Assembly (NCBI GenBank): GCA_964587815.1
Contig: CAZPMH010000007.1
Span: forward strand, 1 to 64,000
Direction of reading: 5' to 3'
DNA length: 64,000 nt
Origin: UBA1672 sp964587815
GTDB taxonomy: Bacteria; Pseudomonadota; Alphaproteobacteria; Micavibrionales; Micavibrionaceae
The notes beneath the pieces are model-generated. The model ran no database searches and was not told the DNA's origin. It saw nothing but the letters and a program-made list of their open reading frames with translations. Position 1 is the stretch's first letter, and every line of letters begins with the position of its first letter. Below are positions 17,664 to 26,346 of the stretch, in pieces. Both the position numbers and the translations under genes were made by a program.

Positions 17664-17705
17664 TAATGGCATCGCCCCTTGTTTTTTTGTTCTAAAATGC
17701 CATTA
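17664..17705. promoter_or_regulatory. 9-bp inverted repeat upstream of purD
   Basis: TAATGGCAT (17664-17672) and ATGCCATTA (17697-17705) are exact complements separated by 24 nt, in the 92-nt gap between putA and purD. The spacing suits a looped leader hairpin or two half-sites of a dimeric regulator. The T-run inside the loop is on the wrong side for a simple terminator. Confidence 0.4.
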
Positions 17706-17735
17706 TGCAAATGAATTACAGCATAGAGGTTTTTT

Positions 17736-19010
17736 ATGAAGATTTTATTGATCGGTTCGGGTGGGCGTGAGCATGCGTTGGCTTGGAAGTTGGCGCAGTC
17801 AGATGTGTGTGAGGTTTTGTATTGTGCGCCCGGAAACGCGGGAATTGCCGATCATGCGGACTGTGTTGATATCGATGTTGGGCAGATTGATGACTTGGTG
17901 GGTTTTGCAAAAGATAATGCCATTGATCTTGTTGTCGTCGGGCCTGAGGGGCCGTTGGTTGACGGCCTTGCCGATCGCATGCGCGATGAGGGAATTGATG
18001 TTTTCGGCCCGAGTGCAAAAGCTGCTGCACTTGAGGGGTCTAAGGGCTTTATGAAGGATCTGTGCGCTAAACACGGCATATCCACGGCCAAATATGGCCG
18101 ATTTACGGATGTTGAGAAAGCTTTAGAGTTTATTCAAAAGACTGGTGCGCCGATCGTTGTGAAGGCTGACGGTCTGGCGGCCGGTAAAGGCGTTATTATT
18201 TGTGAAAATACGGCGCAGGCAGAAGAGGCGGTGCGCGATATGCTTTCAGGTAATGCGTTCGGTGCGGCCGGGCATGAAGTTGTGATCGAAGAATTTCTTG
18301 AAGGAGAAGAGGTAAGCTTTTTTGCGCTTGCTGATGGAAAAACTGTTTTGCCTTTGACATCTGCGCAAGACCATAAGCGCGTTGGTGATGGCGATGTCGG
18401 CCTTAACACTGGTGGTATGGGCGCGTACAGCCCCGCGCATTTTATGACAGATGATTTAGAGCGTCAGATTATTGATGATGTGATCAAGCCAACAATCGCC
18501 GGTATGGCCTCAGAAGGTTGCTCGTTTACAGGTGTGTTGTTTGCGGGGCTTATGGTTAAAGATGGCAAGGCGACGTTGCTGGAGCATAATGTTCGGTTTG
18601 GTGACCCCGAATGTCAAACACTCATGATGCGTTTAGATGCTGATTTGGCCGTCATTTTGAAGGCCGCAGCGCAAGGGCGTTTGGATGAGGTTGCCGATAC
18701 GGTCAAGTGGAAAGATGAGGTTGCTTTGTGTGTTGTTATGGCGGCGAACGGCTACCCTGAAAGTTATAAAAAGGGCACGGTTATTGAGGGTGTCGACAAT
18801 GCTAATGCTCAAGATAACGCCGTTGTTTTTCATGCAGGAACAGCACGTAATGAAGCCGGCGAGCTTGTGAATGTCGGAGGCCGAGTTCTTGGTGTGACGG
18901 CAACGGGGGCGGATGTTAAATCTGCTCAGGCACATGCTTATCGTGCCGTTGATCAGATTGACTGGCCAGACGGATTTTGCCGTCGCGATATCGGGTGGCG
19001 GGCGGTTTGA
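17736..19010 (+). CDS. purD: phosphoribosylamine--glycine ligase
   Basis: ATP-grasp enzyme of purine synthesis that joins glycine to 5-phosphoribosylamine to give GAR. The 424-aa length is standard. It begins MKILLIGSGGREHALAWKL, the PurD N-terminal signature, and has VVVGPEGPLVDGL, the ATP-grasp stretch VVKADGLAAGKGV, EEFLEGEEVSFFAL, NTGGMGAYSPA and the metal-binding EHNVRFGDPECQ. GAGG lies just upstream of the ATG. No other pur gene is nearby. It follows putA by 92 nt, with a long inverted repeat in the gap, and probably has its own promoter. Confidence 0.98.
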   Translation: MKILLIGSGGREHALAWKLAQSDVCEVLYCAPGNAGIADHADCVDIDVGQIDDLVGFAKDNAIDLVVVGPEGPLVDGLADRMRDEGIDVFGPSAKAAALEGSKGFMKDLCAKHGISTAKYGRFTDVEKALEFIQKTGAPIVVKADGLAAGKGVIICENTAQAEEAVRDMLSGNAFGAAGHEVVIEEFLEGEEVSFFALADGKTVLPLTSAQDHKRVGDGDVGLNTGGMGAYSPAHFMTDDLERQIIDDVIKPTIAGMASEGCSFTGVLFAGLMVKDGKATLLEHNVRFGDPECQTLMMRLDADLAVILKAAAQGRLDEVADTVKWKDEVALCVVMAANGYPESYKKGTVIEGVDNANAQDNAVVFHAGTARNEAGELVNVGGRVLGVTATGADVKSAQAHAYRAVDQIDWPDGFCRRDIGWRAV

Positions 19011-19034
19011 CCTGATTTATGAAAGGTTATAGCG

Positions 19035-19688
19035 ATGAATCCTAAGAAAAGTTCAAATTTTTTATTTATAGCCTTTAGTGTTGTTTTTCTTTTGGTGGTG
19101 ATCGGCTTCTTATCGAACCGTACGCCTGTCATAGAAGGTGGAAATGGTGACAGCGCGCAGGATTCTTCTGCGGTTCAGCAGCGCATTATCAATAATGATT
19201 CGCTTCAAAATTCAGAGCTCGAGACTTTTTTTGAAGATGTTATCAAAGAAAGCCGCGCGCAAAGAGGGAAGCAGTTTTTAGATAACACGATGCAGCGCAT
19301 GAAAAATGAACAATATAAGAGAGAGTTGGCGGCGGGCGCCTATCTTGGTTATGAGGTGCGTAATACATTGGGAATAAAAGATTTTTGTGGTCGTTACGGT
19401 GTGGATGTCACACCCTTTTCAGTTGCTGTTTTGAGGGTTCATAAAGATTTGGTTTTGCGTGTTGATGCTTTGAATATTACCGATGAAACACGCGCAGAAG
19501 CCTACACAAAATTACGGGCACAAATGCTACCTGCAATACAAGATGAGATGATTTTATTAGGAGAATTTCTCAGGGAGAATACGCGAGCAGCTTGTGTTTT
19601 TCTGCGCGACAGGCCCGAACAGATGTTGAAGATGGGCAGTTTTGAAAAGCTTTATCCGATGCAATATGAGATTTTGATGTCTGAATAA
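19035..19688 (+). CDS. hypothetical membrane-anchored protein
   Basis: Not recognised. The 217-aa product has an N-terminal anchor (about residues 6-27, FLFIAFSVVFLLVVIGFL). A linker rich in S, D and Q follows, then a largely helical soluble domain of about 160 residues. The domain contains an isolated cysteine in KDFCGRYGVDVTPF and another near the end (RAACVFLRDRPEQML). GAAAGG precedes the ATG at normal spacing. It starts 24 nt after purD, so it may be co-transcribed, and its stop is adjacent to that of the convergent tadA. Topology predicts a periplasmic domain. Confidence 0.75.
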   Translation: MNPKKSSNFLFIAFSVVFLLVVIGFLSNRTPVIEGGNGDSAQDSSAVQQRIINNDSLQNSELETFFEDVIKESRAQRGKQFLDNTMQRMKNEQYKRELAAGAYLGYEVRNTLGIKDFCGRYGVDVTPFSVAVLRVHKDLVLRVDALNITDETRAEAYTKLRAQMLPAIQDEMILLGEFLRENTRAACVFLRDRPEQMLKMGSFEKLYPMQYEILMSE

Positions 19689-19690
19689 TG

Positions 19691-20173
19691 TTAATCTTTG
19701 ACCTGTAAGCGCTTTAATTTGAAAAATTCTTTTAACATTATTGATGAATCTTGGGCCATCAAACCTACTTCTGTTGTTGGTTTGTGATGACAGGTTGGCT
19801 GATCATAAAATTTTGCGCCGTTGAAAACTCCGCCGCCTTTTTTGTCTGTGGCTGCTACGACAAGTCTTTCTATACGTGCAAAAGAGATTGCCGCGGCGCA
19901 CATGGTGCAGGGTTCTAGTGTTACGTATAACGTTGTTTCAGGAATTCTTTGTGCGCCTGCCTTTTCGCAGGCTTCTCGCACACATAAAATTTCAGCATGT
20001 GCGGTCGGGTCGTTTAACTCACGCGTGCGGTTGCCGTTTTGTGCCAGGATTTCTCCGCTCCTATCAACCAGAATTGCGCCGATAGGGACTTCATCGCGAT
20101 CTTGTGCTTTTTTCGCCTCTTCCAATGCGAGGCGCATAAAGGTATGGTCTTGTTCTGAAAAGGATATTGTCAT
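19691..20173 (-). CDS. tadA: tRNA-specific adenosine deaminase
   Basis: Deaminates adenosine 34 to inosine in the anticodon wobble position of tRNA-Arg(ACG). The 160-aa protein has the zinc-binding cytidine deaminase-fold motif HAE (59-61) and PCTMC (88-92), with E61 as the proton shuttle. The conserved EVPIGA lies at about 28-33. The frame is open further upstream, but MTISFSEQDHTFMRLAL is the usual family start. The start codon at 20173 overlaps the start of the divergent rluB in a CATG palindrome, so each gene's upstream signals lie inside the other's coding sequence. Confidence 0.95.
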   Translation of the reverse strand: MTISFSEQDHTFMRLALEEAKKAQDRDEVPIGAILVDRSGEILAQNGNRTRELNDPTAHAEILCVREACEKAGAQRIPETTLYVTLEPCTMCAAAISFARIERLVVAATDKKGGGVFNGAKFYDQPTCHHKPTTEVGLMAQDSSIMLKEFFKLKRLQVKD

Positions 20174-20939
20174 GAGCAAAGATAAACATAAGGGTGAAAG
20201 AATTGCAAAGGTTATGGCGCGTGCGGGTCTATGTTCGCGCCGTGATGCGGAGCGGTGGATTGCGCAAGGCCGTGTGGCTGTGAACGGGCAAGTTATTGAT
20301 TCACCAGCGCTAAATGTTGAGGAATCGGACAAAATTGTCGTAGACGGGAATGTTATTGGTGAGAAAGAGCCAGCGCGTTTGTTTCTGTATCATAAGCCGC
20401 CGGGACTGGTCACAACGCACAAAGATGAGCGCGGTCGATCGACTGTATTTGAGAATTTGCCGGATTATATGCCGCGTGTGGTGAGTGTCGGGCGATTGGA
20501 TTTGAATACAGAGGGGTTGTTGCTTTTAACCAATGATGGCGGTTTGGCAAGGTTTCTGGAATTGCCTGAAACGGGGTGGGCGCGGCGTTATCGTGTACGT
20601 GTGCATGGCAAGGTGAATGAAAAGCGTTTGGAGTCTTTGAAAAACGGTATCACAGTTGATGGTGTGCGGTATAAGTCAATCAAGGCTGTTTTGGAAAGTC
20701 CTCCTGAAGGGGAAGTCAAGAAGGGTGCGAATTCCTGGATTTCGATGAGTTTGCGTGAGGGTAAGAACAGAGAAATCCGTCGTGTTATGGAGGCGCTCGG
20801 TTTGAAGGTGACGCGTCTTATTCGAACTGATTACGGGCCGTTTTCATTGGGGAAAATGCAGCGAGGGGCTGTTGTGGAGGTTAAGACGGGTGTCTTAAAA
20901 CAACAGGTTTCCAAGTATTTTAAGGGTCAAAAAAATTGA
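20172..20939 (+). CDS. rluB: 23S rRNA pseudouridine synthase, RluB/RsuA family
   Basis: Converts uridine to pseudouridine in large-subunit rRNA (position 2605 for RluB; RsuA and RluE are alternatives). The 255-aa protein has an N-terminal S4 RNA-binding domain (ERIAKVMARAGLCSRRDAER). The pseudouridine synthase core has catalytic D110 in GRLDLNTEGLLLLTNDG. The C-terminal motif LREGKNREIRRVMEALG is typical of RluB/RluF/RsuA. AAGGA sits 8 nt before the ATG, inside tadA codons. An in-frame open stretch extends 117 codons upstream but is antisense tadA. The stop overlaps the TTG start of rsmD, so the two are translationally linked. Confidence 0.93.
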   Translation: MSKDKHKGERIAKVMARAGLCSRRDAERWIAQGRVAVNGQVIDSPALNVEESDKIVVDGNVIGEKEPARLFLYHKPPGLVTTHKDERGRSTVFENLPDYMPRVVSVGRLDLNTEGLLLLTNDGGLARFLELPETGWARRYRVRVHGKVNEKRLESLKNGITVDGVRYKSIKAVLESPPEGEVKKGANSWISMSLREGKNREIRRVMEALGLKVTRLIRTDYGPFSLGKMQRGAVVEVKTGVLKQQVSKYFKGQKN

Positions 20940-21493
20940 GGATCGTCGGCGGTATATATGGCGGGCGGCGTTTAAATGTTCCGAAAAATCGAGATATCCG
21001 CCCGACCAGTGACAAAGTGCGCGGTGCGGTGTTTAACATGTTGGAGTCGCGCGGCGCTGTTGATGGGGCGCACGTGTTGGACGGATTTTGCGGGAGTGGT
21101 GCGCTTGGGCTGGAGGCTTTATCGCGTGGAGCCACGCATTGCACGTTTTTTGATAAAGCCAGAGCCTCGCTTTCATTGGCAAAAGAGAATGCAAAAATGT
21201 TGGGTGCAGATGAGGGGTGTACGTTTCAAATGCAAGATTGTTTGCGCGTTGGTGAGCGCGGAAATCAAGACACGTACACTCTGGTTTTTTTAGACCCTCC
21301 TTATAGGGCTGGTTTGGTTGATAGGGCGCTGTCGGTTTTGGCTCAAGGAGGATGGTTTGCAGGTGATGCCTTGATTGTTTGTGAGACAGAGAAGGCGGCC
21401 GAGATTAAAATTGAGACGCCTTTTTCTTTGGACGCAGAGAAGATTTATGGTGATATCAAGGTTAAAATTTTACGCTATCGCGCCGGTATATAG
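20936..21493 (+). CDS. rsmD: 16S rRNA (guanine966-N2)-methyltransferase
   Basis: SAM-dependent methyltransferase that modifies G966 of 16S rRNA. The 185-aa protein begins MRIVGGIYGGRRL and RPTSDKVRGAVFNML, the RsmD N-terminal hallmark. It has the SAM-binding stretch VLDGFCGSGALGLEALSRGA (48-67) and the catalytic DPPY at 120-123. It starts with TTG inside a TTGA overlap with the rluB stop, which suggests coupled translation. Its 3' end overlaps the end of the convergent uppP by 24 nt. Identification is secure. Confidence 0.95.
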   Translation: MRIVGGIYGGRRLNVPKNRDIRPTSDKVRGAVFNMLESRGAVDGAHVLDGFCGSGALGLEALSRGATHCTFFDKARASLSLAKENAKMLGADEGCTFQMQDCLRVGERGNQDTYTLVFLDPPYRAGLVDRALSVLAQGGWFAGDALIVCETEKAAEIKIETPFSLDAEKIYGDIKVKILRYRAGI

Positions 21494-22294
21494 CATGATG
21501 AGGAGTGCGCCTCCGAGGATTATGCGGTAGATCGCGAAGACCGTGAAGGTGGATTTTTCCAGAAATTTCATCATGAGGTGAATGGCGATGATGCCTGAAA
21601 TAAAGGCGAATATCGCGGCGATAAGGGCGTTCAGTCCGAGTTCTAAATTCCCGTCCTTAATTAAACTGAGGCTGATCAGAGCGCCTGCACCGCTGATAGC
21701 GACCATGGCCAGAAACATCGAATAACGCGCTGATTCTGTTCGGTCGTATCCTAGCATGCGTGAGGCGGTCATGGTTATGCCTGAGCGGCTCGTGCCGGGA
21801 ATGAGGGCGAGCATTTGCGCGAGGCCGATGAAAAATGCGTCTTTCACCGTCATTTGATCAATTGTTTTTCCCGTTGCGGTTTTTTTATCCGCCCACCAGA
21901 GAACAATACCGAAAATCAATGTTGCCCACGCAATGACGTGTAAGGTTTTCAACCAGTCCGGCTCGAGTTGGTGTAAAATGAGGCCAGCCAAAATGACAGG
22001 GATTGAGCTGAGCAGGACAAAGAGCAGGAGTTTTGATTCGCTCGTTTTGGGTTTGCCTGTGCCGATATCTTTGGCGCCGATCAGCATGCGCATCACATCG
22101 CGCCAGAAGTAGAGCAGAACAGATAATAGCGTGCCAACGTGGACGGCGATATCGAGGGTAAGGTTTTCCGCATCCCATTGATCGCATTGGTCGGTAAAGC
22201 AATGGAAAAGCCCCAAATGCCCGCTGGAACTGACGGGGAGGAATTCCGTTAGTCCTTGAATAATTGCTAATAAAATGATGTGATACAAAATCAT
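21470..22294 (-). CDS. uppP: undecaprenyl-diphosphatase
   Basis: Integral membrane phosphatase (BacA) that recycles undecaprenyl pyrophosphate to the monophosphate carrier for peptidoglycan and other envelope polymers. Some homologues confer bacitracin resistance. The 274-aa protein has about eight hydrophobic segments. The two family motifs are QGLTEFLPVSSSGHLGLF near the N-terminus and LIPGTSRSGITMTASRMLGY in the second half. The catalytic glutamate, serine and arginine residues are all present. It is convergent with rsmD and divergent from a small membrane protein gene. Confidence 0.97.
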   Translation of the reverse strand: MILYHIILLAIIQGLTEFLPVSSSGHLGLFHCFTDQCDQWDAENLTLDIAVHVGTLLSVLLYFWRDVMRMLIGAKDIGTGKPKTSESKLLLFVLLSSIPVILAGLILHQLEPDWLKTLHVIAWATLIFGIVLWWADKKTATGKTIDQMTVKDAFFIGLAQMLALIPGTSRSGITMTASRMLGYDRTESARYSMFLAMVAISGAGALISLSLIKDGNLELGLNALIAAIFAFISGIIAIHLMMKFLEKSTFTVFAIYRIILGGALLIMLYTGAIA

Positions 22295-22331
22295 AGTGAT
22301 TTTTATGTACGCGGTGTAGAAGGAAAAAACA

Positions 22332-22535
22332 ATGATTTATGTGGCTGGTGTGATCGGTTTTATGGGTGGCTTTGCTCTGGGTATTATGCTTTTGTCTTTT
22401 ATGCTTCGAAATGTGAGCCAGGAAGATTTGCTGAATGACCGTTATCTGCGCTGGAAATACGGGATTTTAAACTGGCTGATTGCTATTTTAGGCGCGTATA
22501 GCGGCGTTCATATGTATGAGCGCTATTTTCTTTAA
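22332..22535 (+). CDS. small two-helix membrane protein
   Basis: Not recognised. The 67-aa product has two hydrophobic segments (about 4-25 and 45-60) separated by a charged linker (RNVSQEDLLNDRYLRWKYG). It therefore most likely spans the inner membrane twice. The pattern of Gly and aromatic residues is consistent with a real membrane protein and not an antisense artefact. It starts 37 nt from the divergent uppP start and precedes a glutathione S-transferase gene. No function can be assigned. Confidence 0.65.
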   Translation: MIYVAGVIGFMGGFALGIMLLSFMLRNVSQEDLLNDRYLRWKYGILNWLIAILGAYSGVHMYERYFL

Positions 22536-22616
22536 TATTCGCGTGCCAATTTTAAGTTTTCGATTTTTTTCTATTTCGGCTTTGCTTATTTTTCTGTGTG
22601 GGATAGAGTGAAATTT

Positions 22617-23282
22617 ATGCGAACATTATATCATTTTTGGTTACATCCTTTTTCCCGCAAAGTGCGCATGGCTCTGGTGGAAAAGAATGTTGATTTTGAG
22701 CTGAAAATCGAAAAAATCTGGGAGCGTCGGACAGAATTTTTGGCGATGAACCCTGCGGGTGATTTGCCTGTTTTTGTTGAAGAAGACGGGACGACCCTCT
22801 CTAACTCTCAGGTCATTTGTGAATATTTGGAAGATGTTTATCCTGATGTTAATTTAATCGGCACTGACCCTGTTCAGCGCGCGGAAACGCGGCGGCTTGT
22901 GAATTGGTTTGATCGTAAGTTCAATCAGGAAGTGACCGATAATATTGTTGGTGAAAAGCTGACGAAGGTGATTTTGAAATTGGGTGAACCGCATGGGCCG
23001 TCTGTTCGTGCAGGTCGTGCGAATATTCATTATCATCTTGATTATATCGGGTTTTTGAAGGAGAGACGTGAGTGGCTGGCCGGTGACTCGTTTTCATTGG
23101 CTGATATTGCGGCGGCGTCGCATTTGTCGGCGGTTGATTATTTGGGCGATGTGCCGTGGGAACAGCACGAAGCGGCGTTTAAATGGTATGATAAGGTGCG
23201 GGAGCGCAAAAGCTTTCAGGCGTTTAAAGATGAGAGCGTTCCTGATTTTAAGGCAACGGCAACGTATCAAAAAGTAGGATAA
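22617..23282 (+). CDS. glutathione S-transferase family protein
   Basis: Cytosolic GST, 221 aa. The N-terminal thioredoxin-like domain begins MRTLYHFWLHPFSRKVRMAL, with a serine in the usual catalytic region, and has the cis-proline and SNSQVICEYLEDVYP glutathione-binding segment (about 55-80). The C-terminal all-helical domain contains the N-capping box-like stretch FSLADIAAASHLS. Upstream in-frame GTG codons (22596, 22608) could add up to 7 residues, but the ATG gives the standard N-terminus. The subfamily and electrophile substrate cannot be told. It is followed 60 nt later by the epimerase-like gene on the same strand. Confidence 0.9.
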   Translation: MRTLYHFWLHPFSRKVRMALVEKNVDFELKIEKIWERRTEFLAMNPAGDLPVFVEEDGTTLSNSQVICEYLEDVYPDVNLIGTDPVQRAETRRLVNWFDRKFNQEVTDNIVGEKLTKVILKLGEPHGPSVRAGRANIHYHLDYIGFLKERREWLAGDSFSLADIAAASHLSAVDYLGDVPWEQHEAAFKWYDKVRERKSFQAFKDESVPDFKATATYQKVG

Positions 23283-23342
23283 GTCACGAGGCTATCCTGA
23301 TAAAAATAAAGTAAAAAACTGTAACTTTGGGGTTTTATCATT

Positions 23343-24251
23343 TTGGAAAAAAGCGGTAAGCATCTTTTTTGTTTCGGATACGGGTATAGCTGCGCGTTTT
23401 TAGGGCAGTCACTTGCTGATGATGGGTGGGATTTGTCGGGCACGACGCGCGATAAGGCGAAGAAAGAACAGCTTAAGTCTGCAGGTATTCAAAGCTATAT
23501 TTTTGATCGTGATGTGCCGCTGGCTGACCCGCTTTACTATTTACGTGATGTGACCCATATCTTGATTTCTACCCCACCTTGTGATGAAGGCGACCCGACA
23601 TTTAATATCCATGCGGATGATTTGGTGCGTTTGCCCAAGTTGGAGTGGATCGGGTATTTATCGACGACAGGGCCGTATGGTGATCGAGATGGTGAGTGGG
23701 TTGATGAGACCACGCCGCCGCGACCGACAACACAACGCGGAACGCGTCGCTTAAAAGCAGAAGATCAATGGCTTGGCTTGTTAAAAAGCCATAATTTGCC
23801 TGTTCATATTTTTCGTTTGGCAGGTATTTACGGGCCAGAGCGGAGTGCGATTGAGTCGGTTCGTTCAGGCATAGCGCGCCGTATCAACAAACCGGGGCAA
23901 GCGTTCAGCCGTATTCATGTGCATGATATTGTGCAAGTTTTGCGTGCGTCTATTGCCGCACCAGCACCTGGGCAGATTTATAATCTGTGTGATGATTTTC
24001 CTGCGCCAAGTCATGAGGTTATTGCCTTTGCGTGTAGCCTGATTGGTGTTGAGCCGCCGCCTTTATTGAATTATAAGGATGCGGATTTGGCGCCGATTAC
24101 GATGAGTTTTTATAAGGACAATAAGCGCGTGCGAAATGATAAGATTAAGAATGATCTGGGCGTGACCTTGTATTATAAAAGCTACAAAGAGGGCTTGCAG
24201 CAATGTTTAGAGGCCGCAGAAAACGGTTTTCCTGAAGATTTCGTCGCTTAG
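23343..24251 (+). CDS. NAD-dependent epimerase/SDR-like protein (YeeZ type)
   Basis: Extended short-chain dehydrogenase-like protein of 302 aa. The N-terminal Rossmann motif reads FCFGYGYSCAFLGQSL, an atypical GxGYSG variant found in YeeZ-type proteins. Further signatures are STPP (the strand after beta 4), LSTTGPYGDRDGEWVDE with a serine/threonine catalytic region, and FRLAGIYGPERSA. The canonical YxxxK is replaced by TTQRGTRRLKAE, so classical epimerase chemistry may be absent. The start is TTG with GGGG upstream. It is convergent with the histidine kinase gene. The substrate is unknown. Confidence 0.85.
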   Translation: MEKSGKHLFCFGYGYSCAFLGQSLADDGWDLSGTTRDKAKKEQLKSAGIQSYIFDRDVPLADPLYYLRDVTHILISTPPCDEGDPTFNIHADDLVRLPKLEWIGYLSTTGPYGDRDGEWVDETTPPRPTTQRGTRRLKAEDQWLGLLKSHNLPVHIFRLAGIYGPERSAIESVRSGIARRINKPGQAFSRIHVHDIVQVLRASIAAPAPGQIYNLCDDFPAPSHEVIAFACSLIGVEPPPLLNYKDADLAPITMSFYKDNKRVRNDKIKNDLGVTLYYKSYKEGLQQCLEAAENGFPEDFVA

Positions 24252-24264
24252 TCTTTCGGTGGTA

Positions 24265-26142
24265 TTACTTGTAAGGCAGGCGCACGAATGCCGTTGTACC
24301 GACATTTACCTCTGATTCAATTGACAGACTGCCGCCGTGCAGTTCAATCAATTCCTTCGTAATGGATAGCCCCAGCCCTGTGCCCTCATGGTCGCGCGTA
24401 TATTCTGATGACACCTGTTCGAACGGTTTTAAGACAGAGGCTAATTTGTTTGGCGGAATGCCGATGCCTGTATCGCAGACCTTAATTGTGACATGTTCAT
24501 CATGCGGATGGATTTCTATCCAGACTTTACCGTTTTCAGGCGTGAATTTGATGGCATTAGACAGCAGGTTCAGCATGATTTGCGTTAAAGCACGCCGATC
24601 GCCGATCAAGGTCAGGTCACTGTTATCAATGTCTGTGATGCGCAGGTCGATATTCTGATCTTGTGCGCGCGCCTGAACCATGTTGTTGGCACGGCTGATG
24701 ATGTCGTTCAGGCTTATTTCTTCAGGATCGAGTGTGTGCTTGCCTGCTTCGATTTTTGACATATCGAGGATATCGCTGATCAAATCGAGCAGGTGATGGC
24801 CGCTTTCGCGGATGCTGGTGGCGTATTCGGTGTATTTGTCATTGAAAATGGGGCCGAGCATTTCGTGTTCGATCATTTCGGAAAAGCCGATAATTGCGTT
24901 TAACGGTGTGCGTAATTCGTGGCTCATGTTGGCAAGGAATCGCGTTTTTGCGGCGTAGGCTTGCTCTGCAGCGTCTTTGGCCTGTTTTAGCTCACGTTCA
25001 TACAGCATGCGTTCGGTCATATCCTGCATGATGCCATAGAGCGCGATGACATCGCCGTCTTCATCTTTTTCGCAGCGGCCTTCACAGAGGATGTAGCGCG
25101 TTTCGCCATCGGGCAGCTGGATGCGGAAATCCATGTCGTAGTTTTTTTCTTCTATTAAGGCGCGTTGGAAAATCTGGATGACGCGGCCAACATCACGACG
25201 GTGGATGCGCTCGGTTAAATTGTTGATTGTCGGGGTGAAGTCGCTTTTATCGACGGCGAAGATACGGAATATTTCATCTGACCATGCGACATCATCACTG
25301 CCGACGACCCATCGCCAATGGCCCATGCGCGCGATGGCTTCGGCTTCGCTGAGTTGTTTTTGGCGTTGGTTTAGATCGCTTTCCTGGTTTTTTATATCTG
25401 TAATGTCACGACCGGAGACGTAGATTTTATTGTCTTTGATTTTCTGGCGCCATCTGATGATGTGCGTTTTATCTTCAAGCGTTGTCAGCTTGGTTTCGAA
25501 AATAACCGCATCTCCGTCATGATTTTGGATATGCTGCATGACTTTTTCGCGTTCTTCCTCTTCGAATATTTCAAAGAAGGACAGGGTTGATAACACGCCG
25601 TCGGTATAGCCGAATTTGTTTTTAAATGTGCTGTTTGCGCTTAAGATTTCGCCGTCGATTGTGCTGATCAGCATGACATCGTGCGTCATGGTGACGAAGG
25701 TTTCGAGATCTTCGTATTCAGGTTTTTCCAGAAGAGGAGCGGTTGCTTCAATTTCGGTGCGCTCTTGCGTGATCGGGCGAGCGAGAACCGCGCTGAGCTT
25801 GTCGGTTTCAAATTCCTGATCGAGTGCGGAGGCGATAAGGACGCGGCGGTTGTCGGCCGTGTTGACCCAGTCAAAGCGGAATTCGGTAATGACAGGGTTG
25901 CCCTTTACATGAACATTGTGTTCGCCTGTATTTAGGTTGGAGAGTTCTTCATCAATATCGTCTTCGGAAAAGGCGAAAATATCAAAAATATTTGTTTTTT
26001 GGGTGTTGTCCTGATCAATGAGATCGAGAAACGCACTGTTTGCATGCAGCAGTGTGCCGTCTTCTTCGATTATGCATCTGGCGAGGTCAGTTTCATCAAT
26101 GGCAAGCGGGAGGGCGCTTAGATTGGCTGTTGTCGAGTTCAT
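24265..26142 (-). CDS. PAS-domain hybrid-less sensor histidine kinase
   Basis: Cytoplasmic sensor kinase, 625 aa, with no transmembrane helix or signal peptide. Three PAS-like domains precede the kinase: about 15-110, 145-255 and 265-385, the last followed by a PAC-type stretch. The HisKA dimerisation domain carries phospho-acceptor H408 in FLANMSHELRTPLNAIIGF. The HATPase domain has NLLSNAIKFTP, DTGIGIPPNK and GTGLGLSITKELIELHGG. It has no receiver domain and no adjacent response regulator, so it is an orphan kinase. The signal is probably redox, light or a small molecule sensed in the PAS domains. Confidence 0.93.
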   Translation of the reverse strand: MNSTTANLSALPLAIDETDLARCIIEEDGTLLHANSAFLDLIDQDNTQKTNIFDIFAFSEDDIDEELSNLNTGEHNVHVKGNPVITEFRFDWVNTADNRRVLIASALDQEFETDKLSAVLARPITQERTEIEATAPLLEKPEYEDLETFVTMTHDVMLISTIDGEILSANSTFKNKFGYTDGVLSTLSFFEIFEEEEREKVMQHIQNHDGDAVIFETKLTTLEDKTHIIRWRQKIKDNKIYVSGRDITDIKNQESDLNQRQKQLSEAEAIARMGHWRWVVGSDDVAWSDEIFRIFAVDKSDFTPTINNLTERIHRRDVGRVIQIFQRALIEEKNYDMDFRIQLPDGETRYILCEGRCEKDEDGDVIALYGIMQDMTERMLYERELKQAKDAAEQAYAAKTRFLANMSHELRTPLNAIIGFSEMIEHEMLGPIFNDKYTEYATSIRESGHHLLDLISDILDMSKIEAGKHTLDPEEISLNDIISRANNMVQARAQDQNIDLRITDIDNSDLTLIGDRRALTQIMLNLLSNAIKFTPENGKVWIEIHPHDEHVTIKVCDTGIGIPPNKLASVLKPFEQVSSEYTRDHEGTGLGLSITKELIELHGGSLSIESEVNVGTTAFVRLPYK

Positions 26143-26291
26143 AGTGGTGTACGCGTCTGTGGTCAGTGTGCCGTTATCAGAACGATTTAGGCGGAGGGAT
26201 GTAGAAAACTACGATTAATAGATTAGCGTAAAGTGTGTGATTCGAATAGGGTGTTTTTCATATTTCTGTTTTTTCGTCGTGTGTGTTTCGT

Positions 26292-26322
26292 AAAAAAGGC
26301 CGGATAACATGTATCCGACCTT
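26292..26322 (-). terminator. rho-independent terminator of the redoxin gene
   Basis: Read on the minus strand, an 11-bp stem (AAGGTCGGATA with TATCCGGCCTT, one G-U pair) closes a 5-nt loop and is followed by six T. It lies about 25 nt past the stop of the redoxin gene. Confidence 0.85.
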
Positions 26323-26346
26323 TGTTTGTCACTTAAGATGTTTGAT

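Noticed and set aside
19821..20171. 117-codon in-frame extension of rluB
   Set aside because: It is antisense to tadA, which has intact catalytic motifs, and lacks any domain. The S4 domain begins right after ATG 20172.
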